This document shows, piece by piece, positions 35,327-45,575 of a stretch of 64,000 bases of DNA (position 1 is its first letter; the number at the start of each line of letters is the position of its first letter). The translations under genes were made by a program, and so were the position numbers. The DNA is from JBKQVT01 sp963804825. GTDB lineage: Bacteria > Planctomycetota > Planctomycetia > Pirellulales > Thermoguttaceae. The stretch is taken from contig CAWDRV010000006.1 in assembly GCA_963804825.1 (NCBI GenBank), positions 558,001 to 622,000 of the forward strand. The letters are read 5' to 3'. Below the pieces are notes generated by a model, which had not been told where the DNA came from, did not search any database, and worked only from the letters and a program-made list of their open reading frames with translations.

Positions 35327-36291
35327 ATGACCATCCTCGCACCGCTTTTGGCCGCCGAATCGACCGTGTCCACGGGCTCGGGATTGCTGCTGCTGGCCTG
35401 CGCGATGTTTGGGCTGGCCGCCGCGGTTTTGGGTTGGTGGGTGGTTCGGGTGTTGCAGAGCGAGGATATCGCGCAAGGCGCCGAATGGCGATACGACGTC
35501 AGCCGCATCAACGAGCTGCGGCGCGTCGATCCCTTGTACCGCCTCTTCCAGCCCGCCATCACGCTCCTGGCCCGCTTGAACCGCGTGATGTTTCCCAACC
35601 GCCTGCTGGAGATTCACCGCCAGATCCAGGCGGCCGGTCTGCCGCGATTCTGGCTGCCCGAAGAGTACCTCGCCCGCGCCGAACTGCTCTCCGCCTTCCT
35701 CACGCCGCTGTACGCTTACCTGCTGATCAAGCTGGCGGGTTTCGGGGGCCAGAGCACGCTGGCGCTGACCGTGCTGGCCATGCTGCTGACCGTCTGGTGG
35801 CTGCGTCACCGCCTGGCCGCGCGAGCCTACGCCCGGCTGCGGCTGCTCAAACGCCGCATGCCGTTCCTGTTGGATCTGTTGACCTTGCTCATGGAGGCGG
35901 GTTCGTCGTTCCTCAATGCCTTGCGGCAGGCCGTCGAGGAGTTCCGCGGCCATCCCGTCGCCGAGGAGTTCGGCGCGTGCTGGCCGACCTGAACATGGGC
36001 AAGACCCGCATCGAAGCCTTCCAGGCGATGCGCGACCGCCTGGCCGACGACGAAATCACCAGCATCCTCGGCGCGATCCTGCAAGGAGAAACCCTGGGCA
36101 CGCCGCTGGCCCGCATCTTTCGCACCCAGGCCGACGTGCTGCGGATCAAGCGGACGCAGAGGGCCGAGCTTGTGGCCGGAGAAGCCGGCGTCAACATGCT
36201 CTTGCCCGGCATCCTCATCATGGCCGCCACGGTGCTCATCATTGTCGGCCCTTTCCTGATGAATTACCTCGTTTTTGAATTGTCGATGTAG
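35327..36291 (+). CDS. tadC: TadC-like inner-membrane pilus protein, one apparent frameshift
   Basis: The second GspF-superfamily platform protein. N-terminal helices and KRRMPFLLDLLTLLMEAGSS match TadC, then the frame changes at about 35973. Restoring a C (TTCGGCCGCGTG) joins EEFG to RVLADLNMGKTRIEAFQAM, followed by RTQRAELVAGEAGVNMLLPG and the final helix. Length then matches TadC (about 320 residues). Its TAG is immediately followed by the ATG of the zinc-ribbon gene. Confidence 0.82.
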
Positions 36292-37178
36292 ATGGCGATC
36301 AAGATCGACTGCCCCCGATGCAAGCAGAACCTGCTGGTCCCCAACAAGAAGGCCGGCGGCTACGCCACGTGTCCGCGCTGCGCGGGCCGGTTCTGGGTGC
36401 CCAACAACGGGGCCGGCGATTCCCCCTCGACGGAATCCATCGCGGTGGCCGGTCCGGCGCCGGCCAGCCGCCCCAGGAGCCCGTGATCGCCATGCCCCCG
36501 CCGCCGGCGGCGCCACCGCGCGTTCCCCGGGCGTTGCGACGCCTCGGCCGTCGGTTGCCAATCCGCCGGCGCCGCCCCGACGCGCCCCCGGCGGCCGCGT
36601 CGCCGCCGCGACCTTCTCGCCCGGCGGGCGTTGCCCCGACGCCGGCGGGGACCGGCCGCAAGGTCGCCCGGCTCATTTCCGCCAAGGCCGCCGAGTCGGT
36701 CATCAAGCCGGCGGCCGACGGCCGGCTCCCTGACCTGCATTTGCAGGAAAGCGGCAAACAGCCGGCGACGGAAGGCCCCTCCCGGTCGGTTCATCCGCTG
36801 GTGCTTTATGGAGTGCTGACGCTCTGCGCGGTGATCTCGTTCCTTATGCTTCTAGGACCGAGCGACTTGGGTTCGTCGGGCGAGGACAACTCGGCGGAAA
36901 AGGAGGCGGCCCGGCAAAACATCGAGCGGAAGTTCTTCGGCGGCGGCAATCTCGATTCCGGGGAACTCAAGCCCTTTCAGAACGAGCTCCACGCGGCGAA
37001 GCGGGCCCACGACAGCGGCGACACCAAGAGCGAGTACGACCACTACGACAAGGTGCTCCGAATGCTTCATGCCGAGCACGGCCCGGACGACCGCCCCTTG
37101 ACGGGAGACGGCGAAAAGGGTAGGGAAAGTGATAGGGAATTGAAGATGTACATCGAAACGATCCTGAAAGGGACTTGA
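36292..37178 (+). CDS. Zinc-ribbon membrane protein ending the pilus cluster, one or more frameshifts
   Basis: Starts with a zinc ribbon (CPRCKQNLLVP near 8, CPRCAGRFWVP near 27). A Pro/Ala-rich linker follows, in which the frame shifts near 36470. Continuing in the next frame gives KVARLISAKAAESVIKPA, one transmembrane helix (LYGVLTLCAVISFLMLL) and a charged C-terminal domain. It starts directly after tadC. Two such zinc-ribbon proteins occur in this window (13766 and here). Function unknown. Confidence 0.65.
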
Positions 37179-37211
37179 GGACCGGGCTTTTGCAAATTGC
37201 CGATTCCAGGT

Positions 37212-37333
37212 CCCCCTCTCCCTCCGGGAGAGGGTTGGGGTGAGAGGAACCGACGCCAATTGCCGTTCCCCAGGACCCGCGTTTTCTCTATCGTCCCTCA
37301 CCCCCGAGCCCTCTCCTGCAAGGGGAGAGGGGA
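37212..37333. repeat. CCCTCTCCC...GGGGTGAG palindromic repeat pair
   Basis: CCCCCTCTCCCTCCGGGAGA with GGGTTGGGGTGAG (37212-37246) is answered by CCCTCACCCCCGAGCCCTCT and CCTGCAAGGGGAGAGGGGAG (37295-37333) in inverted form. Intergenic, upstream of the kinase-caspase gene. A relative lies inside uvrD. Confidence 0.7.
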
Positions 37334-37372
37334 GTGATGATTGGATAACCGCTGAAGGCAAGGGAAGACGCG

Positions 37373-40300
37373 ATGGAACCCGCGGCCCGTTACGAAATCG
37401 TGGATAAGATCGCCTCCGGCGACTTTGCCACGGTCTATCGTGCCCGGGACCGCGAGTTGGGGCGCGAGGTGGCCATCAAGCAGGTGCATCCGCAGTTTCT
37501 GGCCGACCAGCGGCAACTTGCGCGTTATTGGCAAGAGGCGCAATTGCTCGCCTCGTTGCAGCACCCCAACATCGTCACGATTTACGACATCACCCGGAGC
37601 CGCGGTTGGTTGATCCTGGAGTTGATGCGGGGGAGCTTGAAGCAGACCGCCCAGGCCGCCCAGGGCGAGCAGATCGACCTCGATTTCCTCCGCGTGGTGT
37701 TGACCGACAGCCTGGCCGCGTTGCATTTTCTGCACCAGAACGGCGTGATTCACGGCGACGTGAAGCCGAGCAATCTGCTGGTCGACGCGCGGAACCGCGT
37801 GAAGCTCGGCGACTTCGGGCTGGCCCGCCGCGCCAGCAACGAAGAGGGGAGCCTGCTGAAGGGGACGACGAAGTACATGGCGCCCGAACTGATCAATCCG
37901 CAGTTCGGCGCGGTCGGGCCGGGCAGCGACCTCTATTCGCTGGGCTTTACGGCCTATGAGTTGATCTGCGGGTCGCAGTTCGAGTCCCTTTTCCCGGGGC
38001 TGGGTTCCTTCGGCCGCGACCGCCAGATCGCGTGGATGATGTGGCACGCGGCGGCGGACCGCAACCTGCCCGAAATCAGCAAGGTGCTGGAGAACGTGCC
38101 GGCCGATCTGGCCCACGCGGTCCAGAAGATGATTGTCAAGGATCCGGCGCGTCGATACCAGTCGGCGGCCGAAGTGCTGCACGACCTTCGGCCCGATCCG
38201 CGGTTGGCGGGTGGATTGGGCGAGGAGGCCGATTTGGCGGCCGAGGCGGCCCGGATCGCAGCGGCCAAGCGCAAGCGACGGCTGCGCTACCTGGGCGTGC
38301 TGTCGGCGGCATGTCTCGGCGCACTGGCCCTCGTGTTGTACCTGAATTGGCCGAAGGCCCCGCCCGCCCCCGGTCCGCCGGCGCCGATCCACGGCGTCGT
38401 GCTCAAGGTCATGCCGGAGTGGAACCCGCCCGCCATGAATATCAGCACGTTGGACGACAAGGGCCAGGAGATCCCCCGGGAGATTGATTTTCTCGATCCG
38501 CAACACGACCGGGTGATTATCAACGGGAAGATCAGTTCTCCCGGCGACTTGCAGCCGCACGACGCCGTTGAGATCGAGAAGAAGGAGATCGTCGAAGGCG
38601 TCGGCGCGGCGAAAAGGAAGCTGACCTTCCTCGAAGTGCGTGCCTCGCGGCCGGAGATGGATAAAGGCCGCATCCAGTCGATCCAGGCGGATGAAGGGAC
38701 CTTCACCTTGGCCGTCGACGACGAGGGCGGCGACGGCGGCGCAAACGGCAAAACCCGGAACAAGAAACTTCGCATCATCGTCCCGCGCGAACTTCGGATC
38801 GTGTTCAACGGCGCGGGGGACTTCCGCGGCAAGCCGGTCGAGCTGAAGGACTTGCAGAAGGGCGACCGCGTGGTGGTGCATCATGCGCCCGACGACAAGG
38901 GCCGCCACGCCACCGAGTTGGAGGTCCAGCGCCGCGTCACGACGGAAGGCATCCTCCGCGACGTGACTTTCGGGAGGAACGCGCCGGTGAAGTTGAAAGT
39001 CGCGCGCGACGGGGCCGACAGCGACCTGATCGAGTTGCCGTTGGCCGACGGCTGCCGCATCATTCTCAACGGGGAGGCCAAGACCGCGGAACAGCGGATC
39101 CTCAAGCCGACCGACCTGAAGCCCGGCGACCAGGTCACCCTCACCCACGACGTCCGCGTCGTGGTCATCGACGCCCGCCGCGTGCTCGGCCAGGGCGGCG
39201 TGATTCAGGCGGTCGCGGGCAGCGCCGAAGGCACGATCAACGTCCTGCATCAAGGCGCCAAGGCCTCGACCAGGTACCACGTCGGCCCGGGATGCAAAAT
39301 CACCCTGGGCGACGAGTCCGTGACGCTCGGCGACTTGCGCGTGGGCGACGCCGTTGACGTGAAGCACGATCGCGAGTCCGATACCGGGAACCTCGAGGCC
39401 CTTGCCATTTCCGCTCGCCGCCCGGCCGATCCGACGCGATGGGCGATCGTCGTCGGCACCCAGGACTACGAGGACAAGACGCTCGCACCCTTGGACTATC
39501 CGGTCTCCGACGCCACGCTGTTGGCCGGCGTGCTGGTCCGGCGCTACAGGGTTCCCGCCGACCAGGTCGTCATGCTGGTGGACGAGAGCCTGGTCCGGCT
39601 CGAACAGGGCATTCCCGAGCGGCTTGCCAAGCTCGGCGCCGACGCGAAGTTGATCGTTTACGTCGCCGGCCATGCCTACAAGGACGAACAAGGCGTCGTC
39701 TACTTGGCGCCGAAGAACTTCGATCGCAAGCGTCCCAGCCTGGCGGGCTTGTCGCTGCAATGGCTGGTCGACCAGATGGAGCAATGTCCGGCCAAGGAGA
39801 AGCTGCTCTTGTTGGACTGCTGCCAGGACACGAAGGGGGCCGACGCGGCGGCGGAACCGTCGACGGCCGAGATGCTCGGCTCGTTGAAGAGTTCGCCCGG
39901 CCGCTCGCCGTTCCACACCGTGACGGCGGTGGTAAGCTGCATGGCCGGCCAGCGCGGCCACGCCTGGCCGGCGAAGAACCACGGGTTGTTCGCCTGGTGC
40001 CTGGCGGAGGCGTACCGCGGCAACGCCGAGGCCGATCGTGACGGCCGCGTGGAGCCGGCCGCCCTGTACGAGTTTCTGAAGAAGACGATGGCCGCCGCAA
40101 GCAGTGGACTCAAGATCGCGCAGACGCCGCAGCTATTCCTTCCCGACGCCCGGCCGCCCAGGCTCAGCGAGGAGGCGAAAGATTCGATCCGCAAGCTGGC
40201 CGCCCTTCTGCGGTCGACGAAAATCGATTTGACGGCCGCCGAGGAGGAATTCAACACGGCCAAGGACCTTGCCGGAAAGGAGATCGAACCGAGCATTCTC

Positions 40301-40840
40301 TACGGCCTGCTCCTGATCAAAGCGAAGGACCACGAGGCGGCGCTGAAACACCTGGAAGAACTGAAGATCAAGAAGCCCGCGTCGCTGTTCCCCTCGCAAG
40401 GCACGGCCTGGGTGCGGTTCGAGAAACGCAGCTATACGCCGGGCGTCAACGACCTGCTGGAACTGGTCGCCAAGATTCCCAAGCCGAAGAAACCCGGGGA
40501 CCCCTGCCCCCCGCAACTCCAGCAACTCTTCTCCTGGATCGGCCAGTTGCGCGAGTTCGCCGCGACTGCCGAGGAGCCGACCTATCGTCCCCCGGCCGAG
40601 TTGCTGGCCAATCTGGATGCCGCCGTGACCGATCACGGCAGTGACGCCGACCGCTTCTATCAACAGGGGCGCGACCATTCTCGTGACATCGTCATCGACT
40701 ATGAAAATAAACTTGCGAACTCTCAAGCTCGGGACGATATCTCCCGGCTCAAGGTCGACCGCCGCCAGTTGGTCCACTACGCCGCCTTCCCCCAGGAAAA
40801 GTTTGCCAAGGAGGTCCTGGCCGGCCTCGACCAGGAATAG
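37373..40840 (+). CDS. Ser/Thr protein kinase - transmembrane - beta-repeat - caspase-like protease fusion
   Basis: A 1155-residue protein. Residues about 7-265 are a Hanks-type kinase: glycine loop IASGDFATVYRA, Lys-36, HGDVKPSN with H127 and D129, DFG at 147-149, and MAPEL. One helix follows (about 304-324). Residues about 340-680 hold four or five repeated beta-rich units ending in patterns such as LKPGDQVTLTHD and LRVGDAVDVKHD. A C14 caspase-like domain (about 690-880) has RWAIVVGTQDYED, catalytic His-767 in YVAGHAYKDEQG, and LLLLDCCQ with Cys-817 as nucleophile, a 50-residue His-Cys spacing normal for the clan. A helical tail ends it. Kinase in the cytoplasm and protease outside is the predicted topology. 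It lies beside the FHA-CpaF pilus cluster. Confidence 0.88.
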   Translation: MEPAARYEIVDKIASGDFATVYRARDRELGREVAIKQVHPQFLADQRQLARYWQEAQLLASLQHPNIVTIYDITRSRGWLILELMRGSLKQTAQAAQGEQIDLDFLRVVLTDSLAALHFLHQNGVIHGDVKPSNLLVDARNRVKLGDFGLARRASNEEGSLLKGTTKYMAPELINPQFGAVGPGSDLYSLGFTAYELICGSQFESLFPGLGSFGRDRQIAWMMWHAAADRNLPEISKVLENVPADLAHAVQKMIVKDPARRYQSAAEVLHDLRPDPRLAGGLGEEADLAAEAARIAAAKRKRRLRYLGVLSAACLGALALVLYLNWPKAPPAPGPPAPIHGVVLKVMPEWNPPAMNISTLDDKGQEIPREIDFLDPQHDRVIINGKISSPGDLQPHDAVEIEKKEIVEGVGAAKRKLTFLEVRASRPEMDKGRIQSIQADEGTFTLAVDDEGGDGGANGKTRNKKLRIIVPRELRIVFNGAGDFRGKPVELKDLQKGDRVVVHHAPDDKGRHATELEVQRRVTTEGILRDVTFGRNAPVKLKVARDGADSDLIELPLADGCRIILNGEAKTAEQRILKPTDLKPGDQVTLTHDVRVVVIDARRVLGQGGVIQAVAGSAEGTINVLHQGAKASTRYHVGPGCKITLGDESVTLGDLRVGDAVDVKHDRESDTGNLEALAISARRPADPTRWAIVVGTQDYEDKTLAPLDYPVSDATLLAGVLVRRYRVPADQVVMLVDESLVRLEQGIPERLAKLGADAKLIVYVAGHAYKDEQGVVYLAPKNFDRKRPSLAGLSLQWLVDQMEQCPAKEKLLLLDCCQDTKGADAAAEPSTAEMLGSLKSSPGRSPFHTVTAVVSCMAGQRGHAWPAKNHGLFAWCLAEAYRGNAEADRDGRVEPAALYEFLKKTMAAASSGLKIAQTPQLFLPDARPPRLSEEAKDSIRKLAALLRSTKIDLTAAEEEFNTAKDLAGKEIEPSILYGLLLIKAKDHEAALKHLEELKIKKPASLFPSQGTAWVRFEKRSYTPGVNDLLELVAKIPKPKKPGDPCPPQLQQLFSWIGQLREFAATAEEPTYRPPAELLANLDAAVTDHGSDADRFYQQGRDHSRDIVIDYENKLANSQARDDISRLKVDRRQLVHYAAFPQEKFAKEVLAGLDQE

Positions 40841-40952
40841 CCGCGCCAACCGTCCGCCCGATCCGGCGGTTGTCAAAGTCCGCCGTTGGGGTGAAATTTT
40901 CCGGCGGCGTAGCTTCGCGCCGCGGCCACTTCCGCCGGTCCGAAGAGTAGAC

Positions 40953-40958
40953 TATAAT
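40953..40958 (+). promoter_or_regulatory. Possible -10 box for the DUF3467 gene
   Basis: A perfect TATAAT in AGACTATAAT, 130 bases upstream of the gene; no good -35 element is visible. Confidence 0.3.
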
Positions 40959-41086
40959 CCGGGTTTGAAGCTTGGGGCCAGCCCGGTTTTCGATCGCGTT
41001 TTTTCGAGCGAACCCGGGCCTGCCCCCTTTCCGCGAACCCGGTTATTCCTCGACACGTTGCGAACCATGAACCCAAGGAGCGATCC

Positions 41087-41473
41087 GTGAGCCCGTCCAA
41101 CGACAAGGATATCGAGATTCCCGCCGACGCCGCGCCGACACCGGCCCGGCAGCCGCAGCAACTTCAAATCGACGACTCGAAGGCGATCCCGCTGTACGCC
41201 AATTTCTGCCGCGTCACCGGCACGCCCGAGGAACTGATTATCGACTTCGGCCTGAACCCGCAGCCGTTCGGCACGCCGACGGAGCCGATCGCCATCACGC
41301 AGCGGATCATCACCAATTTTTTCACGGCCAAGCGGATGCTGCACGCCCTGCAATTGACGATCCAGCGGCACGAGGCCACGTTCGGCGTGTTGGAGACCGA
41401 CGTGCAGCGGCGCGTGCAGCCTCATGCGGTGCGTCCCGGTCAGTCCTCGCCCGTCGGCGACCAGCGCGGCTGA
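41087..41473 (+). CDS. DUF3467 family protein
   Basis: A 128-residue soluble protein. The core (ANFCRVTGTPEELIIDFGLN, then PIAITQRIITNFFTAKRML and LQLTIQRHEATFGVLE) matches DUF3467, small proteins common in planctomycetes and other bacteria with unknown function. Starts at a GTG with AAGGAG six bases upstream. The stop lies 48 bases from the stop of the convergent glycosidase gene. Confidence 0.82.
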   Translation: MSPSNDKDIEIPADAAPTPARQPQQLQIDDSKAIPLYANFCRVTGTPEELIIDFGLNPQPFGTPTEPIAITQRIITNFFTAKRMLHALQLTIQRHEATFGVLETDVQRRVQPHAVRPGQSSPVGDQRG

Positions 41474-41521
41474 CCCGGGTTCGCCGGTGTTCGACGTTCG
41501 TTTGATTTTGCCCTGGAAGGA

Positions 41522-43519
41522 TCACTTCTCCGCCGGCCAAAGGCGAACCAACACCATGCCCTGCGGCGGCAACAGGGAGGAAAATTGACCCTCCAGGACA
41601 CCCAAGTCCTTTTGCCGCCATAGATCGCGGACGCGTTGCTTGCCGTGGACGCCCAGGTCGGACCACTTGGCCGTCACCTTGGCCTCCATTTCGTTGCGGT
41701 TGAACAGTCCGACGGCCAGGCTGCCGTCGTCCATCGGCCTGGCCCAAACCTCCTGGTCGCCGTTCTTGGCCACGCGCCGGCCGGGCTTGCCCAGCGGGTC
41801 CTGGTCCACTTCGATCACCTCGTCGTTGCAGAGGAGGTTGAGGGTGAAGGGGTCCAGCCGGGTGATGTCGCCGCCGAAGATCAGCGGCGCGGACAGCAGG
41901 CTCCAGAGCGAGACCTGCGAATACTGCGCGCTGGGCGAGAGCCTCGTGCGTCCCTGGCTGAGGTGGCCCAGCAACAGGTAGTCGGGATCGTTCCAGGCGC
42001 CGGGACCGGCGTACTTGTGGAGGTCTTTTTTGGCGTAGAGGTCGAAGACATCGCGTCCCATCAAGTCGTACTCGCCGCTGAAGTAGCCGCGGCCCAGGTC
42101 ATCGGCCGTGCGCCAACTGTTCCCGCCCACTTCCTTGCCCCACTGCCAGACGTTGCCCTTGCCGTACTGGCAGAGGTTCAGCACCATGTCGCGGGGCTGT
42201 CGCTTGAGGATCGCCGAGATTTTGCGGTAGGGCCCCTGGAGTCCGGCCAGTCCCGGCGCGGTGGCCGAGCACGAGCACCAGTCGTACTTGAGGAAATCGA
42301 AGCCCCACGCGACAAACCGCCGGAACGTCCTGTTCCTCGTGCTGGAAGGCGCCGGTGCAGCCGGCGCAGGTGGTCGGCCCCGGCGAGGTGTAGATGCCGG
42401 CCTTCAGGCCGCGGTGATGGATGTAGTCGGCCAGCGCCTTCATGTCGGGAAACTGCTTGTTGCCGTTGACTTGTCCGGCGGCATCGCGCAGCGGGCCGTT
42501 GAAGTTCGGGTCCTTCGAGCCGGGCTTATTGGCCCAGCAATCGTCGATGTTCACGTAGATGTAACCGTGGTTGACCATGCCGGTGGAGACCATGGCGTCG
42601 GCGGCGTCGCGCATGACCTTGTCGGTGACGCGCTCGTCCCAGAAGTACCAACTGTTCCAGCCCATGTGCGGCGTCAGGGCCAAGGTGTCGCCGCAGATGA
42701 TCTTGAAGCCGCGCCGGGCCGTGCCCAAGGCGTTCGACGCCCGAAACGTCACTGCATACTCGCCGCGTTTGTCCAGGCGGCCGATGATTTGGCCGGTCCG
42801 GGGATGGACGCTCAGGCCGGCCGGCAGACCCTCGACGGCGAAGGTCATCGGGCGCTGGCCCGTCGCGGGAATCGTGAAGAAGCAGGGCGAGCCGGGCCGG
42901 ACGCCGAAGATCCTGGCGCCGTTGATCCGCGGCGTCGAGGGCGGCGCCGGAGTCAAGAGGTACGGCTTCTCGACGGGAATGTCGATCGTGTGCGGCTTGG
43001 CGCCGCTGACGAGGAATCGGGCGTCGGCCCAATCGCCGTGATCGGAGTTGATGTTGTCGCCGGCCGCGCCGACCATCAGGACGAGCGTCTTGACGCCTTT
43101 CAGGGTGATGTCCACCGCTTTGGGCGGCTGGCCCAGCTTCATGATGCCGGAGTCGAACAGCGTCTTGCCGTCGCCGGAAATTTTGAAGGTGACGGCGTTC
43201 GACCCGCCCGCCGCGTCGTCCATGCCCACCGTGGCGAGAAACCGGTCGGTCCCGCCGCCGAGGTCGATCCACACGATGCTCCTGGCGTGGGTGCCGACGC
43301 CGTGGGCGAAGCGCCGCCCGCCCAACGTCAGCGGCGTCTCGCGTATCGAGCGGTCGATCTGGGGCTTGCCCCAGCCTTGCTCCATCTTGCTCAAGTCGAG
43401 CGAGCCGAGCCAAACGGTTTCCTGGCCCCGGGCGGCGCTCGGCGCAGAACGGCGAAAACGGCAGACATGGCCAGAACGGCAGGCATGGTGACAGCGAGGC
43501 AGCGTGTTGCGAATCTCAT
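41522..43519 (-). CDS. NPCBM domain - GH27 alpha-galactosidase, two apparent frameshifts
   Basis: A secreted glycosidase. A signal peptide (MRFATRCLAVTMPAVLAMSA) precedes an NPCBM carbohydrate-binding domain (VWLGSLDLSKMEQGWGKPQ, RRFAHGVGTHARS) and an Ig-like putative-binding segment, then the GH27 barrel: LTPHMGWNSWYFWDERV, YIYVNIDDCWANK, GLKAGIYTSPGPTTCAG. The nucleophile Asp is in FLKYDWC and the acid/base Asp in GAWNDPDYLL. It would release terminal alpha-galactose or related sugars. The frame breaks at about 43445 (a missing G) and 42325 (an extra T). Both repairs restore homology. Confidence 0.87.
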
Positions 43520-43686
43520 GGCGGACCCCTTCCTTTCTTGCTTCGACCGTCGTTCGAGCCGATTGGAATTCCCATGCCAAGAACTTAGCGGATTTTGGCC
43601 CATCCGGCAACCATTGGCAAGACGACGCGGCTGAACCAGGATGCCCGGGAAGGTGACGGAGAGCGATCCGCCGCGGAGGCACTGGT

Positions 43687-45352
43687 TTACGGAGTGTTGC
43701 CCTGCGCCGGCTGCGCCAGGCCGGACGGCGGCTCGGGCTTCGGAGCGGGCAGCCTCTCGACCGGCGGGGTCGGCGCAGGTTGACCAGGCCCGCCCTGACC
43801 CGGCAACGCGGTCAACTCGCAACCCGCGCAGCGAATCTGCCAGCCGCCGCCCAGGGCCTTGTAGACCTGGATCAGGCCGGTGGCAATCTCGCCGCGGGCC
43901 TGGGTCAGCACGTCCTGCTGCTGCACCAACGTCTGTTCCAACTGCGAGACGCGGGTGAAATCGACCGCCCCGGCGCGATACTGCGCCAGCACGATCTTGA
44001 CCGCCTGCTCGGCGTCGTTCACGCTGGCCGTTTGATACTTCGTCCGCTGCTCGGCGCGGAGGAACGTGACCAGCCCGTTCTCGACTTCCCGGGCGGCGCC
44101 GAGCACGGTCTGCTGATAGGCCGCCACCAACTCCTGAAACCTGGCGTCCTGGAGCCGGACGTTGTTGCGGATGCGTCCGTAGTTCAAGATGTTCCACTGG
44201 AATGAAGGACCGACGGCTCCGTTGAGGGCCGAGGAGCGGAAGAGGCCGGGGAACGCCTCGGCCGTGGCGCCGATCGTCCCGCTGATCGAGATGGCGGGAT
44301 AGAAATCGGCCTCGGCCACGCCGATCTGCGCGCTTTGGGCGGCCGCCAGACTGCTCCGCACGGCGGACGTCCGGGCGACGCTGCAACAACTCGGCCGGGA
44401 TGCCGACGGCCACCTCGGGCGGCGCGTTGGGAATCGGCGCCGGGCCGAGCTTGCCCTGCAACTCTTCCGGCGGGATGCCCAACAAAATGCACAACTGGTT
44501 CGTGGTCTGCCGGAGGCTGATCTCGAACTCGGAAATCTGGGCCTGGGTCTGCTCCAGGGTGCTGCGGGCCTGGTACACGTCCAACTGGCTGGTCGTGCCG
44601 CCTTGGAAACGCGCTTCGGTGATCCGCAGCGTCTCTTGCTGCAATCGCACGTTCTCTTCGGCGCATGCGATGCGCCCCTGGAGGGTGCGCATCTGCACGT
44701 AGTTGGTGGCCACGTCGCCCAGCAAGGTGACCAGGGTGTCGTCGTAGCCCTCGACCGAGGCGTCCAGATCGGCGGAGCCCGATTCGATGGCCCGGCGGAA
44801 GCGGCCCCAGAAATCGAGTTCCCAACTGAGATTGAAGCCGTAGTTCCACTGGTCGTAGAACGGCTGCGGGAAGAACTGGCCGATGGGAGTTTGCACGCTC
44901 ATGGCATTGCGCGAATAGCCGCCGGCCATCGTCTGCGCCTGCGGGAAGATCTGGCCCGTGATGATGCCCAACTGGGCCCGGGCCTGGAGGACGCGGCAGC
45001 CCGCCTCGCGCAACGTGATGTTCTGCCGGTACGCGGAACAGACGAGGTAATTCAGCCCGGGGTCGTGGAAGACGGTCCACCACTTGCTCAGGTCGTCGGC
45101 GTTGGTGCGGATGCGTTTGTCGGCGTCGTCGATCCAGTGCTGCGCGACCGGGGCGGCGGGCGGACTGTAGTTGGGCCCGACCTTGAACCCGTTCTGGACA
45201 TATTGTTGCAGCGAAGTGCATCCGCAGAGGGAAAGGGCGAGAACCATCAGACAGGCAAGAAGGCGGCCTTGGCCCCGGCCGACGGGCCTGCCCGGAAACT
45301 CGACTGCCAAACGGTGATCGAGATCGCGCGGAATAAGCGGCATAGTTGGCAT
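43687..45352 (-). CDS. TolC/OprM-type outer-membrane factor lipoprotein, one apparent frameshift
   Basis: The outer-membrane channel of a tripartite efflux system. A lipoprotein signal (LLACLMVLALSLCGC) is followed by GPNYSPP, the OprM-family start, WWTVFHDPGLNYLV, QTMAGGYSRN, LSWELDFWGRFRRAIES, EARFQGGTTSQLDVYQA and IPAELLQRRPDVR. Homology then continues one frame over after about 44365 with SLAAAQSAQIGVAEADFYPA and RFQELVAAYQQTVLGAAREV. It is divergent from the adaptor and pump genes it serves. Confidence 0.87.
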
Positions 45353-45575
45353 TATCGACAATTCCCTTACGACCAAACCAACCTCGACGGCGGGGTCTTT
45401 CTTTCTTACCCACCCTACGCAGTCTAACAATTGGATTTCACCTTCCGGCGTCCTAAACTCGCTAGGGGACAGAGTTTGCCGGGAGCCAGGGGAACCGTTC
45501 ATGGGAACCGGGTACCCTCTGGACGCCTTCGGTCGGGTCTTACCATCAAAAAGCCATTTTCAAGGACATCGACAC

